6,224 bases of DNA from Actinomycetes bacterium. Its GTDB lineage: Bacteria > Actinomycetota > Acidimicrobiia > Acidimicrobiales > RAAP-2. The stretch lies in NCBI GenBank assembly GCA_021849435.1, contig JAJZSX010000152.1:1-6224 (forward strand), written 5' to 3'. The notes under the pieces were generated by a model. That model was not told the origin of the DNA. It saw only the letters and a program-made list of their open reading frames with translations, and searched no databases. Shown in pieces: positions 1-6,086 of the stretch (positions within the stretch are counted from its first letter, which is position 1; each line of letters opens with the position of its first letter). The position numbers and the translations under genes are program-made.

Positions 1-107
1 CCGGTCGAAGTCGAGGCGGAGTATTCTCGCTCAGATCAGACCAAGGCGGCCTGAGACATCCAAGCTCGGAAGTCTCCAGGAAACCCAGGCCGAATCAAGT
101 TGCGGCG

Positions 108-701
108 TTGATGAATGGTGCGAAAGGGCTTGACACACCACTTCTCGCGATCACCCTGCAAGCGCTTATTGGTTTGTTGGCGGCTACGGGCATGCGAATC
201 GGGGAAGCCATCGCGCTTCCCTGCGGCGATGTCAACTGGGACGAGAGTCTGTTGAGCGTGCGCAGCGCCAAATACGGAAAGTCTCGAGAGGTTCTATTGC
301 ATCCGAGCACCGTCCAAGCACTGCGGCACTACGTTGGCGAACGAGATCAACTCGTCCAAGTGGTGGACCAGAGTGTCTTTGCCTCGACACGGGGTGCTCG
401 GATTAACTACAGCACGGTTCGCCAGACGTTCAACCTGCTGCGCCATTGCACCTTCGTGGGAGAAGCGCCGCGCCGCGCGCGCATCCATGACCTCCGACAC
501 ACCTTTGCCGTCAACACGCTGTTGAGTTGGTACCGCGACGGCGGCGAGATTGCTACACGCACGCCGCTGCTCTCTACCTATCTCGGCCATGCCAATCCGG
601 CGAGTACGTACTGGTATCTGTCGGCGGTGCCGGAATTGCTATCGCTGGCGGCGCAACGACAGGAGCAGGCTTTCACCCTCACGCTCGAGGGGCGACCATG
701 A
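108..701 (+). CDS. Tyrosine recombinase (phage integrase family), C-terminal catalytic part, 5' incomplete
   Basis: This is a DNA strand-exchange enzyme of the tyrosine recombinase family, of the kind found in tandem in actinobacterial transposons. Counting from ATG 111, the catalytic set is visible: Arg29 in TGMRIGEA, a beta-hairpin Lys in SAKYGKSREV (Lys54 or Lys57), His126 and Arg129 in HDLRHTF, His160 in YLGHA, and nucleophile Tyr169 in TYWYL, nine residues after the LGH histidine. Family members usually have about 100 or more extra N-terminal residues forming the core-binding domain. The frame is open back to base 3, but the translation of 3-107 does not look like that domain apart from a short stretch around RPNQVAALM, so the N-terminal half is outside the window, deleted or frameshifted. 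TTG 108 and ATG 111 are only the first possible starts and no ribosome site precedes them. The TGA stop (699-701) overlaps the ATG of the next recombinase, which indicates coupled translation. Identity as a recombinase is sure; the start is not. Confidence 0.85.
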   Translation: MMNGAKGLDTPLLAITLQALIGLLAATGMRIGEAIALPCGDVNWDESLLSVRSAKYGKSREVLLHPSTVQALRHYVGERDQLVQVVDQSVFASTRGARINYSTVRQTFNLLRHCTFVGEAPRRARIHDLRHTFAVNTLLSWYRDGGEIATRTPLLSTYLGHANPASTYWYLSAVPELLSLAAQRQEQAFTLTLEGRP

Positions 702-1687
702 GCACGATCGCTCCTACGTTAGAGGCGTTCTTCACCGATCGACTTATCAATCAGCGCCAAGCCAGTACGCACACCGTGGCCGCCTATCGAGACACGTTTC
801 GTTTGCTCCTCACCTTCGTGCATTAGCGCTCCGGGACAGCACCCAGCGCGCTCGACTTTGGTGACCTCGACGCCCTACTTATTGGTGCGTTCTTGGATTA
901 CCTCGAAAATGAACGACACAACAGCACCCGCACGCGAAACGCCCGGCTGGCGGCGGTTCACTCATTCTTCCGGTTCGCCGCACTGAGTCATCCCGAGCAC
1001 GCGTCCCTCATACAAAGGGTCCTGGCAATTCCCATTAAGCGCGGTAGTCGAACCGATGTCTCGTTCCTCGACAGAGCAGAGATAGCTGCACTGCTGGCAG
1101 CACCAGATCGAACCCGATGGATCGGTCGTCGTGATTACGCCTTGCTTGTCACGGCCATCCAGACCGGGCTGCGAGTATCGGAACTTGCGGGGCTTTGTCG
1201 TGAGGACGTCGCTCTGGAGAAAGGCGCGCACGTCCGTTGCCTCGGAAAGGGTCGAAAGGCGCGTTGTACTCCGCTCAACGCCGACACTGTTGTCGTGATG
1301 CGCAGGTGGATGGATGAACAAGGAGGAGAACCTCGAGACCCGCTGTTCCCTACGAGTCGAGGGCGACCGCTCAGCCGTGATGCTATAGCGCTGGTCGTGA
1401 CGAGGCACACGAAGACCGCTCTATGGACATGCCCGTCGCTCAAGCACAAGACGGTGTCACCACACGTACTGCGACACACGACTGCCATGACCCTGCTGCA
1501 GAGCGGCAACGACGTCGCAATCATTGCAATGTGGCTCGGTCATGAATCAATTGAGACATCACAGATTTACATCCATGCCGATCTCTCCATCAAGGAACGA
1601 GCATTGGCGCGCAACGCGCCGTTACACACCACGCCGGTTCGCTACGTTGCAACCGACCGGCTCGTTGCCTTTCTCGAGGCGCTCTGA
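698..1687 (+). pseudogene. Full-length tyrosine recombinase of tandem element, interrupted by in-frame TAG at codon 43
   Basis: Read through one TAG (824-826), this frame gives a 329-residue recombinase of normal family length. Residues 1-42 begin the SAM-like core-binding domain (APTLEAFFTDRL, ASTHTVAAYRDTFRLLL). After the TAG the same frame continues as RSGTAPSALDF and the rest of the core-binding domain, then the catalytic domain. Catalytic residues are all present: Arg159 (TGLRVSEL), Lys184 (GKGRK), His256 and Arg259 (HVLRH), His282 (WLGHES) and nucleophile Tyr291 (SQIYIHAD). There is no frameshift or length change, so a point mutation from a sense codon (CAG, AAG or GAG would each need one change) explains the stop. 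The ATG overlaps the TGA of the upstream recombinase. Such enzymes act together on the ends of one element, and this gene lies next to the repeats at 1686-1769. It is probably a recent pseudogene, unless the TAG is read through or is a sequence error. Confidence 0.8.
893..1687 (+). CDS. Uninterrupted downstream part of the TAG-broken recombinase
   Basis: This is the same gene as the entry starting at 698, listed separately because it is the longest uninterrupted stretch: 264 residues from a TTG that is the first start-type codon after the TAG. It keeps the last part of the core-binding domain (RTRNARLAAVHSFFRFAAL) and the whole catalytic domain with its Arg, Lys, His-x-x-Arg, His and Tyr residues. 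No convincing ribosome binding site precedes the TTG, so whether it is translated alone is doubtful. A product lacking the first helices of the core-binding domain would probably bind DNA poorly. Confidence 0.5.
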   Translation: MDYLENERHNSTRTRNARLAAVHSFFRFAALSHPEHASLIQRVLAIPIKRGSRTDVSFLDRAEIAALLAAPDRTRWIGRRDYALLVTAIQTGLRVSELAGLCREDVALEKGAHVRCLGKGRKARCTPLNADTVVVMRRWMDEQGGEPRDPLFPTSRGRPLSRDAIALVVTRHTKTALWTCPSLKHKTVSPHVLRHTTAMTLLQSGNDVAIIAMWLGHESIETSQIYIHADLSIKERALARNAPLHTTPVRYVATDRLVAFLEAL

Positions 1688-1769
1688 TTATGCCGATCTT
1701 TTCTTCCCGATCTCCGCCCATCACCAGGCTTTGACACGTTTCTCGGCATAATCACGAACTCGGCATAAC
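1686..1769. repeat. Terminal repeats of the recombinase element (TCGGCATAA motif, three copies)
   Basis: GATTATGCCGA at 1686-1696 is an exact 11-base inverted copy of TCGGCATAATC at 1743-1753. CTCGGCATAA occurs twice in direct orientation, at 1742-1751 and 1759-1768, with starts 17 bases apart. A weaker fourth resemblance (CTCGGAAT) begins at 1771. The first copy overlaps the stop codon of the recombinase gene, and host-like sequence (the peptidase relic) begins just after the last copy. Short inverted and direct motifs at an element edge next to tyrosine recombinases are the expected form of recombinase binding sites. Calling this the right end of the element is an inference, since the left end is outside the window. 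Confidence 0.7.
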
Positions 1770-1782
1770 CCTCGGAATCCGC

Positions 1783-2773
1783 ATGCTGAGCTTTGTAAGG
1801 AGTAAACACACCCAGCGCCTATTGGAAGTCACAGTCCTCGACCTGCGAACGGGCCACCAGAAGATCCTGCTTGCGCAACGAGGGCATGGTCGGTTCTTTC
1901 GTCTTCTCTCCCGATGGCCGCTACTTGGTGGGCTGCCGGGAAGGGCAGGCGCCGTTGACCGCCACCATTTTGGCCTTCGACCTCGAAACTGATGTGGCAG
2001 TTGAGATCGGTGAGGGCCGCGATATGCGGGGGACGCCTGCATGGTTGCCCGACTCGTCCGGTTTCGTTTTCTCGTCGAACGAGTCTCAAGAGTTCTGCGG
2101 CCTGTTCCTTTACGATCTCGCGAGTGAGCAGTCGTATACAATCTGTGCGACCGAAGCTGACGTTGTCTGGCTGGAGCCCACAAGTGCGTCGAGCGGGCTA
2201 GTCGTGCTACACGTGGACGCAGCGGACCGACTTTACAAGTACTCCGGTGAACAGACGTTGGTGGAGGTACCGCTGCCCGGCCGAGGTGTGATCACTTCCT
2301 ACGTGCCGCCACCGATGCTCACAGCCGACGGGCGATACTGTACGTTCAACCTGACGTCTCCGGTAGACAGCGGAAGTGTCTGGCGGTGCGACCTCGAGAC
2401 GGGTGACTCGGTGCGGCTGAGCTCAAACAGTGGCGCGGTGCCGATCGAGACGCTAGCCGTCCCGTCGCGGCACAGGGTCCGCTCGTTCGATGGCGTCGAA
2501 GCCCCGGTTTCGTTGTACCGAATGCCTTGCTTGGAGGAGGCAGGCGGTGATTCTCAGCAGGGTTGGCCGGCACTGGTTTGCCTGCACGGTGGCCCGGAGG
2601 ACAACATACGCCTTGGCTATGAACCGAGGACTCAGACTCTCGTCAACCGTGGATACAGTGTCGCGCCTTGGGAGTGTTTCCAGAACGTCCACCGATGTCC
2701 ATCAGTTTCCAGATCTGGTGGCCGGACGAAGGGCGGTGTCCACCAACGTCCACTGAAGTCCGCTCACGTTTGA
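1783..2773 (+). pseudogene. S9-family (prolyl oligopeptidase-like) peptidase remnant, frameshifted and truncated at both ends
   Basis: The remnant holds beta-propeller blades of an S9 serine peptidase and the first strands of its alpha/beta-hydrolase domain. From 1783 the frame reads TVLDLRTGHQKILL, then one extra base near G1873 shifts it; removing that base joins KILL directly to RNEGMVGSFVFSPDGRYLVG. From 1871 on, propeller motifs (FSPDGRYLV, WLPDSSGFVFSS, LTADGRY) lead to the linker RSFDGVEAPVSLYRMP (residues 204-219 of the 1871 frame) and to PALVCLHGGPEDN and LVNRGYSVAP, typical of the start of the catalytic domain. Resemblance stops near 2668; the remaining residues to the TGA at 2771-2773 (from WECFQN on) do not fit. 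The nucleophile-elbow Ser, Asp and His region, about 200 residues, is missing, so the product cannot be an active peptidase. The 5' end abuts the recombinase-element repeats, suggesting that insertion removed the start. Confidence 0.8.
2687..2761. repeat. Two clusters of GTCCA direct repeats with 10-base period
   Basis: GTCCA occurs at 2687 and 2697, then again at 2738 and 2748, followed by GTCC(G) at 2758. Spacing within each cluster is exactly 10 bases, close to one DNA turn, and the clusters are 51 bases apart. The clusters start about 20 bases after the point where the peptidase resemblance ends. The form resembles arm-type binding sites of an integrase or protein-binding iterons, but no protein can be assigned from the sequence. 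Confidence 0.55.
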
Positions 2774-2778
2774 CGTCG

Positions 2779-2824
2779 TGGCTAGACGATTGGCTAGACC
2801 TTGGCTCGTTTCAAGGTCTAGTCA
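2779..2824. repeat. TGGCTAGAC direct repeat and 10-bp perfect inverted repeat
   Basis: TGGCTAGAC occurs at 2779-2787 and 2791-2799 (12-base step). CTAGACCTTG (2794-2803) is perfectly inverted as CAAGGTCTAG (2812-2821) around an 8-base loop, and the match extends three more positions to 2791/2824 with one G-T position. A third, inverted copy of the unit is therefore at 2816-2824 with one difference. No T-run follows it, so it is a poor factor-independent terminator. It may be a binding site or the core of an attachment site. Confidence 0.6.
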
Positions 2825-2972
2825 CTATATCAGTTTCGAAGGTCTGGCGGCGAGGTGCTCAACTTGTGGCTGGGCTATCAGTAGAGAATCTGAGAGGATC
2901 CTTTCTCCATTTTTCCCGGCATGATTCACTCCGTCGTATTGTCTGCGCCTAGCAAATTTCCTTCATGTCGTC

Positions 2973-3001
2973 TTGACGCTTCCTAGTATATTGAGTAGCA
3001 T
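2973..3001 (+). promoter_or_regulatory. Predicted sigma-70-type promoter of the padR-ABC operon
   Basis: TTGACG (2973-2978) and TAGCAT (2996-3001) are separated by 17 bases, matching -35 and -10 consensus well. Transcription would start near 3008, about 24 bases before the ATG at 3032. The likely operator palindrome overlaps the -10 box. The call rests on sequence only. Confidence 0.55.
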
Positions 3002-3012
3002 ACCCAGTATGC
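2998..3012. promoter_or_regulatory. Palindromic operator, probable PadR autoregulatory site
   Basis: GCATAC and GTATGC form a perfect 6-base inverted repeat around the spacer CCA. The palindrome covers the 3' half of the predicted -10 box and the expected transcription start, so a bound dimer would block RNA polymerase. PadR-type regulators commonly repress their own operons through such dyads; linking this site to the gene that follows is inferred from position. Confidence 0.55.
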
Positions 3013-3031
3013 AACATTACTCGAGTCCAGA

Positions 3032-3610
3032 ATGAGTATCCGGCATTCGTTGCTCGCCCTGCTGAGTGAGGGTCCGAAATACGGCTTCCAACTTCGCCAG
3101 GAGTTCGAGGCGAGTACCGGCGACGTATGGTCCCTGAACGTCGGCCAGGTCTATACAACGCTCGATCGCCTCGAGCGAGACGGCTTGGCGGAGTCCGACG
3201 ACATTGACGCGGATGAGCGTCAGAGAAACTTTCGGATCACTAAGAATGGCGAGGAGGAGCTAGCTCGATGGCTGCGTACGCCACCCGATCTCACGCAGCC
3301 ACCTCGAGACGAACTGGTCATCAAGGTTCTGGTGGCATCTCGCTTGCCCGACGTGGACGTGTACAACGTCATTCAGGTACATCGTCGCTACGTCGTGCAG
3401 TTGATGCAACAGTGGACCCGTCTCAAAGAAGACGAAACTCGTTTCGACTTGGCTTTCGCCTTAGCTGCCGACGCCGAATTATTCAGATTGGACTCCGTAG
3501 TTCGATGGCTTGACGCCGCCGATGGTCGGCTGCGGCGTTCTCGTCAGGAGTCGACCACGAAAAGTAGTGAAGGAGCACCGCGTATTCGACGAAGGACTGG
3601 AGCACATTGA
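3032..3610 (+). CDS. PadR-family transcriptional regulator
   Basis: This is a 192-residue dimeric DNA-binding repressor. The N-terminal winged helix-turn-helix of the PadR family covers residues 1 to about 80: SLLALLSEGPKYGFQL (6-21), the recognition-helix region VGQVYTTLDRLERDGL (37-52) and the wing ending RNFRITKNGEEEL. Residues about 90-170 match the helical C-terminal dimerisation domain (Vir_act_alpha_C type). The last 25 or so residues are a basic, low-order tail (RLRRSRQ, RIRRRTG) longer than in many members. ATG 3032 is chosen because the family begins right at this helix and a weak GAG lies 6 bases upstream. The stop overlaps the ATPase ATG (TGATG), so the genes are co-transcribed. 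PadR proteins next to ABC exporters usually sense the exported compound or a related ligand and relieve repression; the ligand here is unknown. Confidence 0.9.
   Translation: MSIRHSLLALLSEGPKYGFQLRQEFEASTGDVWSLNVGQVYTTLDRLERDGLAESDDIDADERQRNFRITKNGEEELARWLRTPPDLTQPPRDELVIKVLVASRLPDVDVYNVIQVHRRYVVQLMQQWTRLKEDETRFDLAFALAADAELFRLDSVVRWLDAADGRLRRSRQESTTKSSEGAPRIRRRTGAH
3599..3602 (+). promoter_or_regulatory. Ribosome binding site GGAG for the ABC ATPase
   Basis: GGAG lies 7 bases before ATG 3610 and only 4 before the alternative TTG at 3607, so it favours the ATG as start. It lies within the end of the padR-type gene, consistent with coupled translation. Confidence 0.6.
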
Positions 3611-4344
3611 TGAACATGTTGGAACTCCGAAATGTCTCGAAGGTTTACGGCGAAGGCGCCACCGAAGTCGATGCCATTCGCAACATTGATCTCGCAGTCG
3701 AAAGTGGTTCTCTCGTGGTGATTATGGGACCGAGCGGTTCTGGCAAATCGACCTTACTGACCATTGCTGGGAGCCTTGAGCTACCCACGACTGGTGACGT
3801 CATGATCAACGGAACAAATGTGGTGGGTATGTCGCGTAATGACAAAGCTCGTCTACGGCGACGAACCATTGGCTACGTCTTTCAAGATTTCAACCTTCTC
3901 GCGGGTCTGACTGCCGTCGAAAACGTCTCACTGCCTCTCGAACTCGATGGAATTTCTTTGAAGAAGGCGCGAGCTCAAGGAATGTCGGCGCTCGATCAGC
4001 TCGGACTTTCGGACCGAGCCGAGCGATTCCCAGACGAACTGTCTGGAGGTGAGCGTCAGCGCGTGGCCATCGCCAGGGCCGTTGTGGGCGAGCGCAGTCT
4101 GCTCCTCGCCGACGAACCATCGGGAGCCCTAGATTCGGTCAACGGCGAGGCCGTGATGCGAATAATCCTGTCGGCGTGTCACGGTGGCGTCGCCGCACTG
4201 GTCGTGACCCATGACGCAAAGCTCGCCTCATGGGCAGATCGGGTGGTGTTTTTGCAAGATGGAAAGGCTGTCGACGAGACGTTGGCCCCCCAAAGTCCCG
4301 AAAAGTTACTCGATCAAGACGCAACCAACCCCCCAGCATCGTGA
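3610..4344 (+). CDS. ABC transporter ATP-binding protein, MacB/LolD-type
   Basis: This 244-residue cytoplasmic ATPase drives the FtsX-type permease encoded next. All nucleotide-binding motifs are present: A-loop Tyr13 (KVYGEG), Walker A GPSGSGKST (40-48), Q-loop Gln92 (VFQDFNLL), signature LSGGERQR (144-151), Walker B LLLADE (164-169, with catalytic Glu169), D-loop SGALD and H-loop His201 (VVTHD). The subfamily features fit MacB/LolD transporters: the insert GATEVDAIRNIDL after the A-loop, FNLLAGLTAVENVSLPLEL and ADEPSGALDS. In that family two ATPases pair with permeases to export peptides, lipoproteins or drugs, or to transmit force (mechanotransmission), without pumping through a canonical channel. 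Start ATG 3610 is preferred over TTG 3607 on ribosome site spacing. The gene overlaps padR by one base and the permease start by four. It appears intact. Confidence 0.93.
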   Translation: MNMLELRNVSKVYGEGATEVDAIRNIDLAVESGSLVVIMGPSGSGKSTLLTIAGSLELPTTGDVMINGTNVVGMSRNDKARLRRRTIGYVFQDFNLLAGLTAVENVSLPLELDGISLKKARAQGMSALDQLGLSDRAERFPDELSGGERQRVAIARAVVGERSLLLADEPSGALDSVNGEAVMRIILSACHGGVAALVVTHDAKLASWADRVVFLQDGKAVDETLAPQSPEKLLDQDATNPPAS

Positions 4345-6086
4345 CCCAACACTCGGACTCGATCGAGCACCGTCCACTAGACGGAGGTATGCCCGCGCGC
4401 CGCGCAGTGACCCGATGGGCGTGGCGGCTTCTTCGACGCGAGTGGCGACAGCAGTTACTTGTGTTGGCGCTTATTACACTCGCCGTTGCAATCACCACCG
4501 TTGGCGTAGGAGTCTCGGTCAACACGCCACTGTCGCCTTACGTTGGATTTGGCAACGCACAGGATCTGGCGACGTTTTCAAATAACGGTGCGTTGACGAC
4601 GGGAAAGATCGCATCTTGGCGTCAACGCTACGGTGCGGTCGACGTCATTGACAACGAAACGGTTTTGGTGCCGGGATCCGTGGACACCTTCACTCTTCGC
4701 GCACAGGATCCCTACGGTCCTTACGGTAAGCCTCTGCTTTCGCTGGTGTCGGGACACTTTCCGACGAAGGCCAATGAGGCGGCGGTGACCTCGGGCGTTG
4801 CCTCGGACTTCAATCTGAAGGTCGGGAGCGATTGGGCCGTGAAGGGAGTGATGCGCAAGGTCGTCGGTATTGTTGAGAACCCAAAAAATCTCTTAGATGA
4901 ATTTGCTTTGGTGATACCTGGGCAGGTGGCCACGCCCACCAGTGTGACGGTTCTCTTTGACGCACCTCTGGGCACGCCGCTCAAATCGCTCGGCCCTAAC
5001 GTCATCACGCCGAGGTCCGTAGCTCAGGGCAACGTCTTGAATCCTGAGACCATCTCAATTGCGCTCGTTACGATGGCGATGCTCTTGATCGCGCTCGTCG
5101 CCATTGCAGGCTTCACCGTGCTGGCCCAACGTCGACTTCGATCGATTGGAATGCTCGGCGCGCTCGGCGCCACCGATGAGCACATCAAATTAGTGGTCCG
5201 CGCCAACGGTGTGTTCGTTGGGCTCGTCGGCGCGGTGGTCGGCTTCGCCCTTGGTTTCACGGCGTGGTTGGCATATCGGCCCATCCTCGAATCGAGCGCG
5301 CATCACGTCATCGGCGTGTTTCAGTTGCCGTGGATGGTGATTGTCGTGGCCGTCGTGCTCGCCGTAGCTTCTGCCTTCTTCGCCGCGACGGGGCCCGCAC
5401 GTGCCATGACGCGGATTTCCACGGTATCGGCACTCGCGGGCCGTCCGGCCCCACCGAAGAAACTACGTCGTTCTGCGGTCCCCGGACTTGCGTTCGTCGT
5501 TGTGGCGTTCTTTCTCTTAGGCGCCGCCGGTGCGAGCGGAGGCAATGGTGGCGGTGTGTTGGAACTCGCTCTTGGCTTCGTCACCTTGACCGTCGCAGTT
5601 GTATTGCTCTCGCCCTTTCTGCTCACGTTGCTTGACCGGTTCTCTCGTCGTGCACCCCTCGCGATTCGCATGGCGATGCGCGACCTCGCTCGCTACCGGG
5701 CACGATCGGGCTCGGCCCTTGGCGCAATCAGCGTTGGTGTACTTATCGCCATGGTCGTCATCATCGCGACGGCGGCCCGCTTTGGCAACGCTCTCGACTA
5801 CGCCGGCCCCAACCTCTCGTCGACGCAACTCATCATCTACACCCCGAACGGTCCCTATGGTCCGGGCGGCCCAGGAAATTCGGGTAAGGGTGGTGGTGCC
5901 TCGACCACATCGACTACTTCAATGGCACGTAGTGCGCGCGACATCGCGGCATCCCTGGGCTCTCATGAGGTCATCAAACTGGAGACCACCAGCGCAACGC
6001 TGCAACACGCCGCGTCCGGTCGGAGTTTCTCGGGCCCGCTCTATGTGGCGACACCCCAACTCCTTAGGGCATTTGGGATAAGGTAG
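4341..6086 (+). CDS. ABC transporter permease, FtsX/MacB-type, stopped by in-frame TAG
   Basis: This is the membrane partner of the ATPase just upstream. GTG 4341 is chosen because it overlaps the ATPase stop (GTGA); ATG 4389 is in frame but its GGAGG is only one base away. From GTG the frame has 581 residues. An N-terminal basic stretch (RAVTRWAWRLLRREWRQQ) precedes membrane segment 1 (about 38-60), followed by a large extracytoplasmic domain (about 62-235). The first FtsX domain has segments at about 238-262, 288-312 and 331-352, with the conserved RRLRSIGMLGALGATDEHI loop and ARAMTRISTVSALAG. Segments at about 383-400 and 406-431 follow, then RMAMRDLARYRARSG and a segment at about 460-481 that starts the second half. 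Residues 502-527 are a Gly/Pro then Ser/Thr-rich loop. The family normally has a second extracytoplasmic domain and a second FtsX domain, so a stop here would remove the last three segments. The transported substrate cannot be told. Confidence 0.85.
   Translation: MTQHSDSIEHRPLDGGMPARRAVTRWAWRLLRREWRQQLLVLALITLAVAITTVGVGVSVNTPLSPYVGFGNAQDLATFSNNGALTTGKIASWRQRYGAVDVIDNETVLVPGSVDTFTLRAQDPYGPYGKPLLSLVSGHFPTKANEAAVTSGVASDFNLKVGSDWAVKGVMRKVVGIVENPKNLLDEFALVIPGQVATPTSVTVLFDAPLGTPLKSLGPNVITPRSVAQGNVLNPETISIALVTMAMLLIALVAIAGFTVLAQRRLRSIGMLGALGATDEHIKLVVRANGVFVGLVGAVVGFALGFTAWLAYRPILESSAHHVIGVFQLPWMVIVVAVVLAVASAFFAATGPARAMTRISTVSALAGRPAPPKKLRRSAVPGLAFVVVAFFLLGAAGASGGNGGGVLELALGFVTLTVAVVLLSPFLLTLLDRFSRRAPLAIRMAMRDLARYRARSGSALGAISVGVLIAMVVIIATAARFGNALDYAGPNLSSTQLIIYTPNGPYGPGGPGNSGKGGGASTTSTTSMARSARDIAASLGSHEVIKLETTSATLQHAASGRSFSGPLYVATPQLLRAFGIR

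Larger units (their letters stand above)
2669..3031. other. Non-coding stretch between peptidase remnant and padR-type gene
   Basis: No convincing gene is seen here on either strand. The left part carries the GTCCA repeats (2687-2761) and the TGGCTAGAC repeat with inverted repeat (2779-2824). Bases 2825 to about 2970 are more AT-rich and show nothing recognisable apart from an 8-base palindrome AGGATCCT. The right end holds the promoter and operator of the exporter operon. The open frame at 2668-2952 has no family resemblance and is not counted as a gene. Confidence 0.6.

Noticed and set aside
962..1524. Long minus-strand open frames opposite the second recombinase
   Set aside because: They lie opposite a clearly recognisable recombinase and show no family features; they are shadows of its codon bias.
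1524..1751. Plus-strand open frame across the end of the recombinase and the repeats
   Set aside because: It is out of frame with the recombinase C-terminus over most of its length and has no features of its own.
2687..2761. GTCCA clusters as a CRISPR array
   Set aside because: Units are only 5-6 conserved bases with 10-base steps, far too short for repeats and spacers.
2794..2821. Perfect hairpin as factor-independent terminator
   Set aside because: No T-run follows on either strand and the stem is not GC-rich, so a repeat or binding-site label is safer.
2668..2952. Open frame of about 94 codons between the peptidase remnant and padR
   Set aside because: It runs through the repeat clusters, has no recognisable domain and no ribosome site, and its composition does not look coding.
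4389..4391. ATG 4389 as permease start
   Set aside because: The GGAGG is only one base away, too close to serve it, and the GTGA overlap at 4341 fits an operon junction better.
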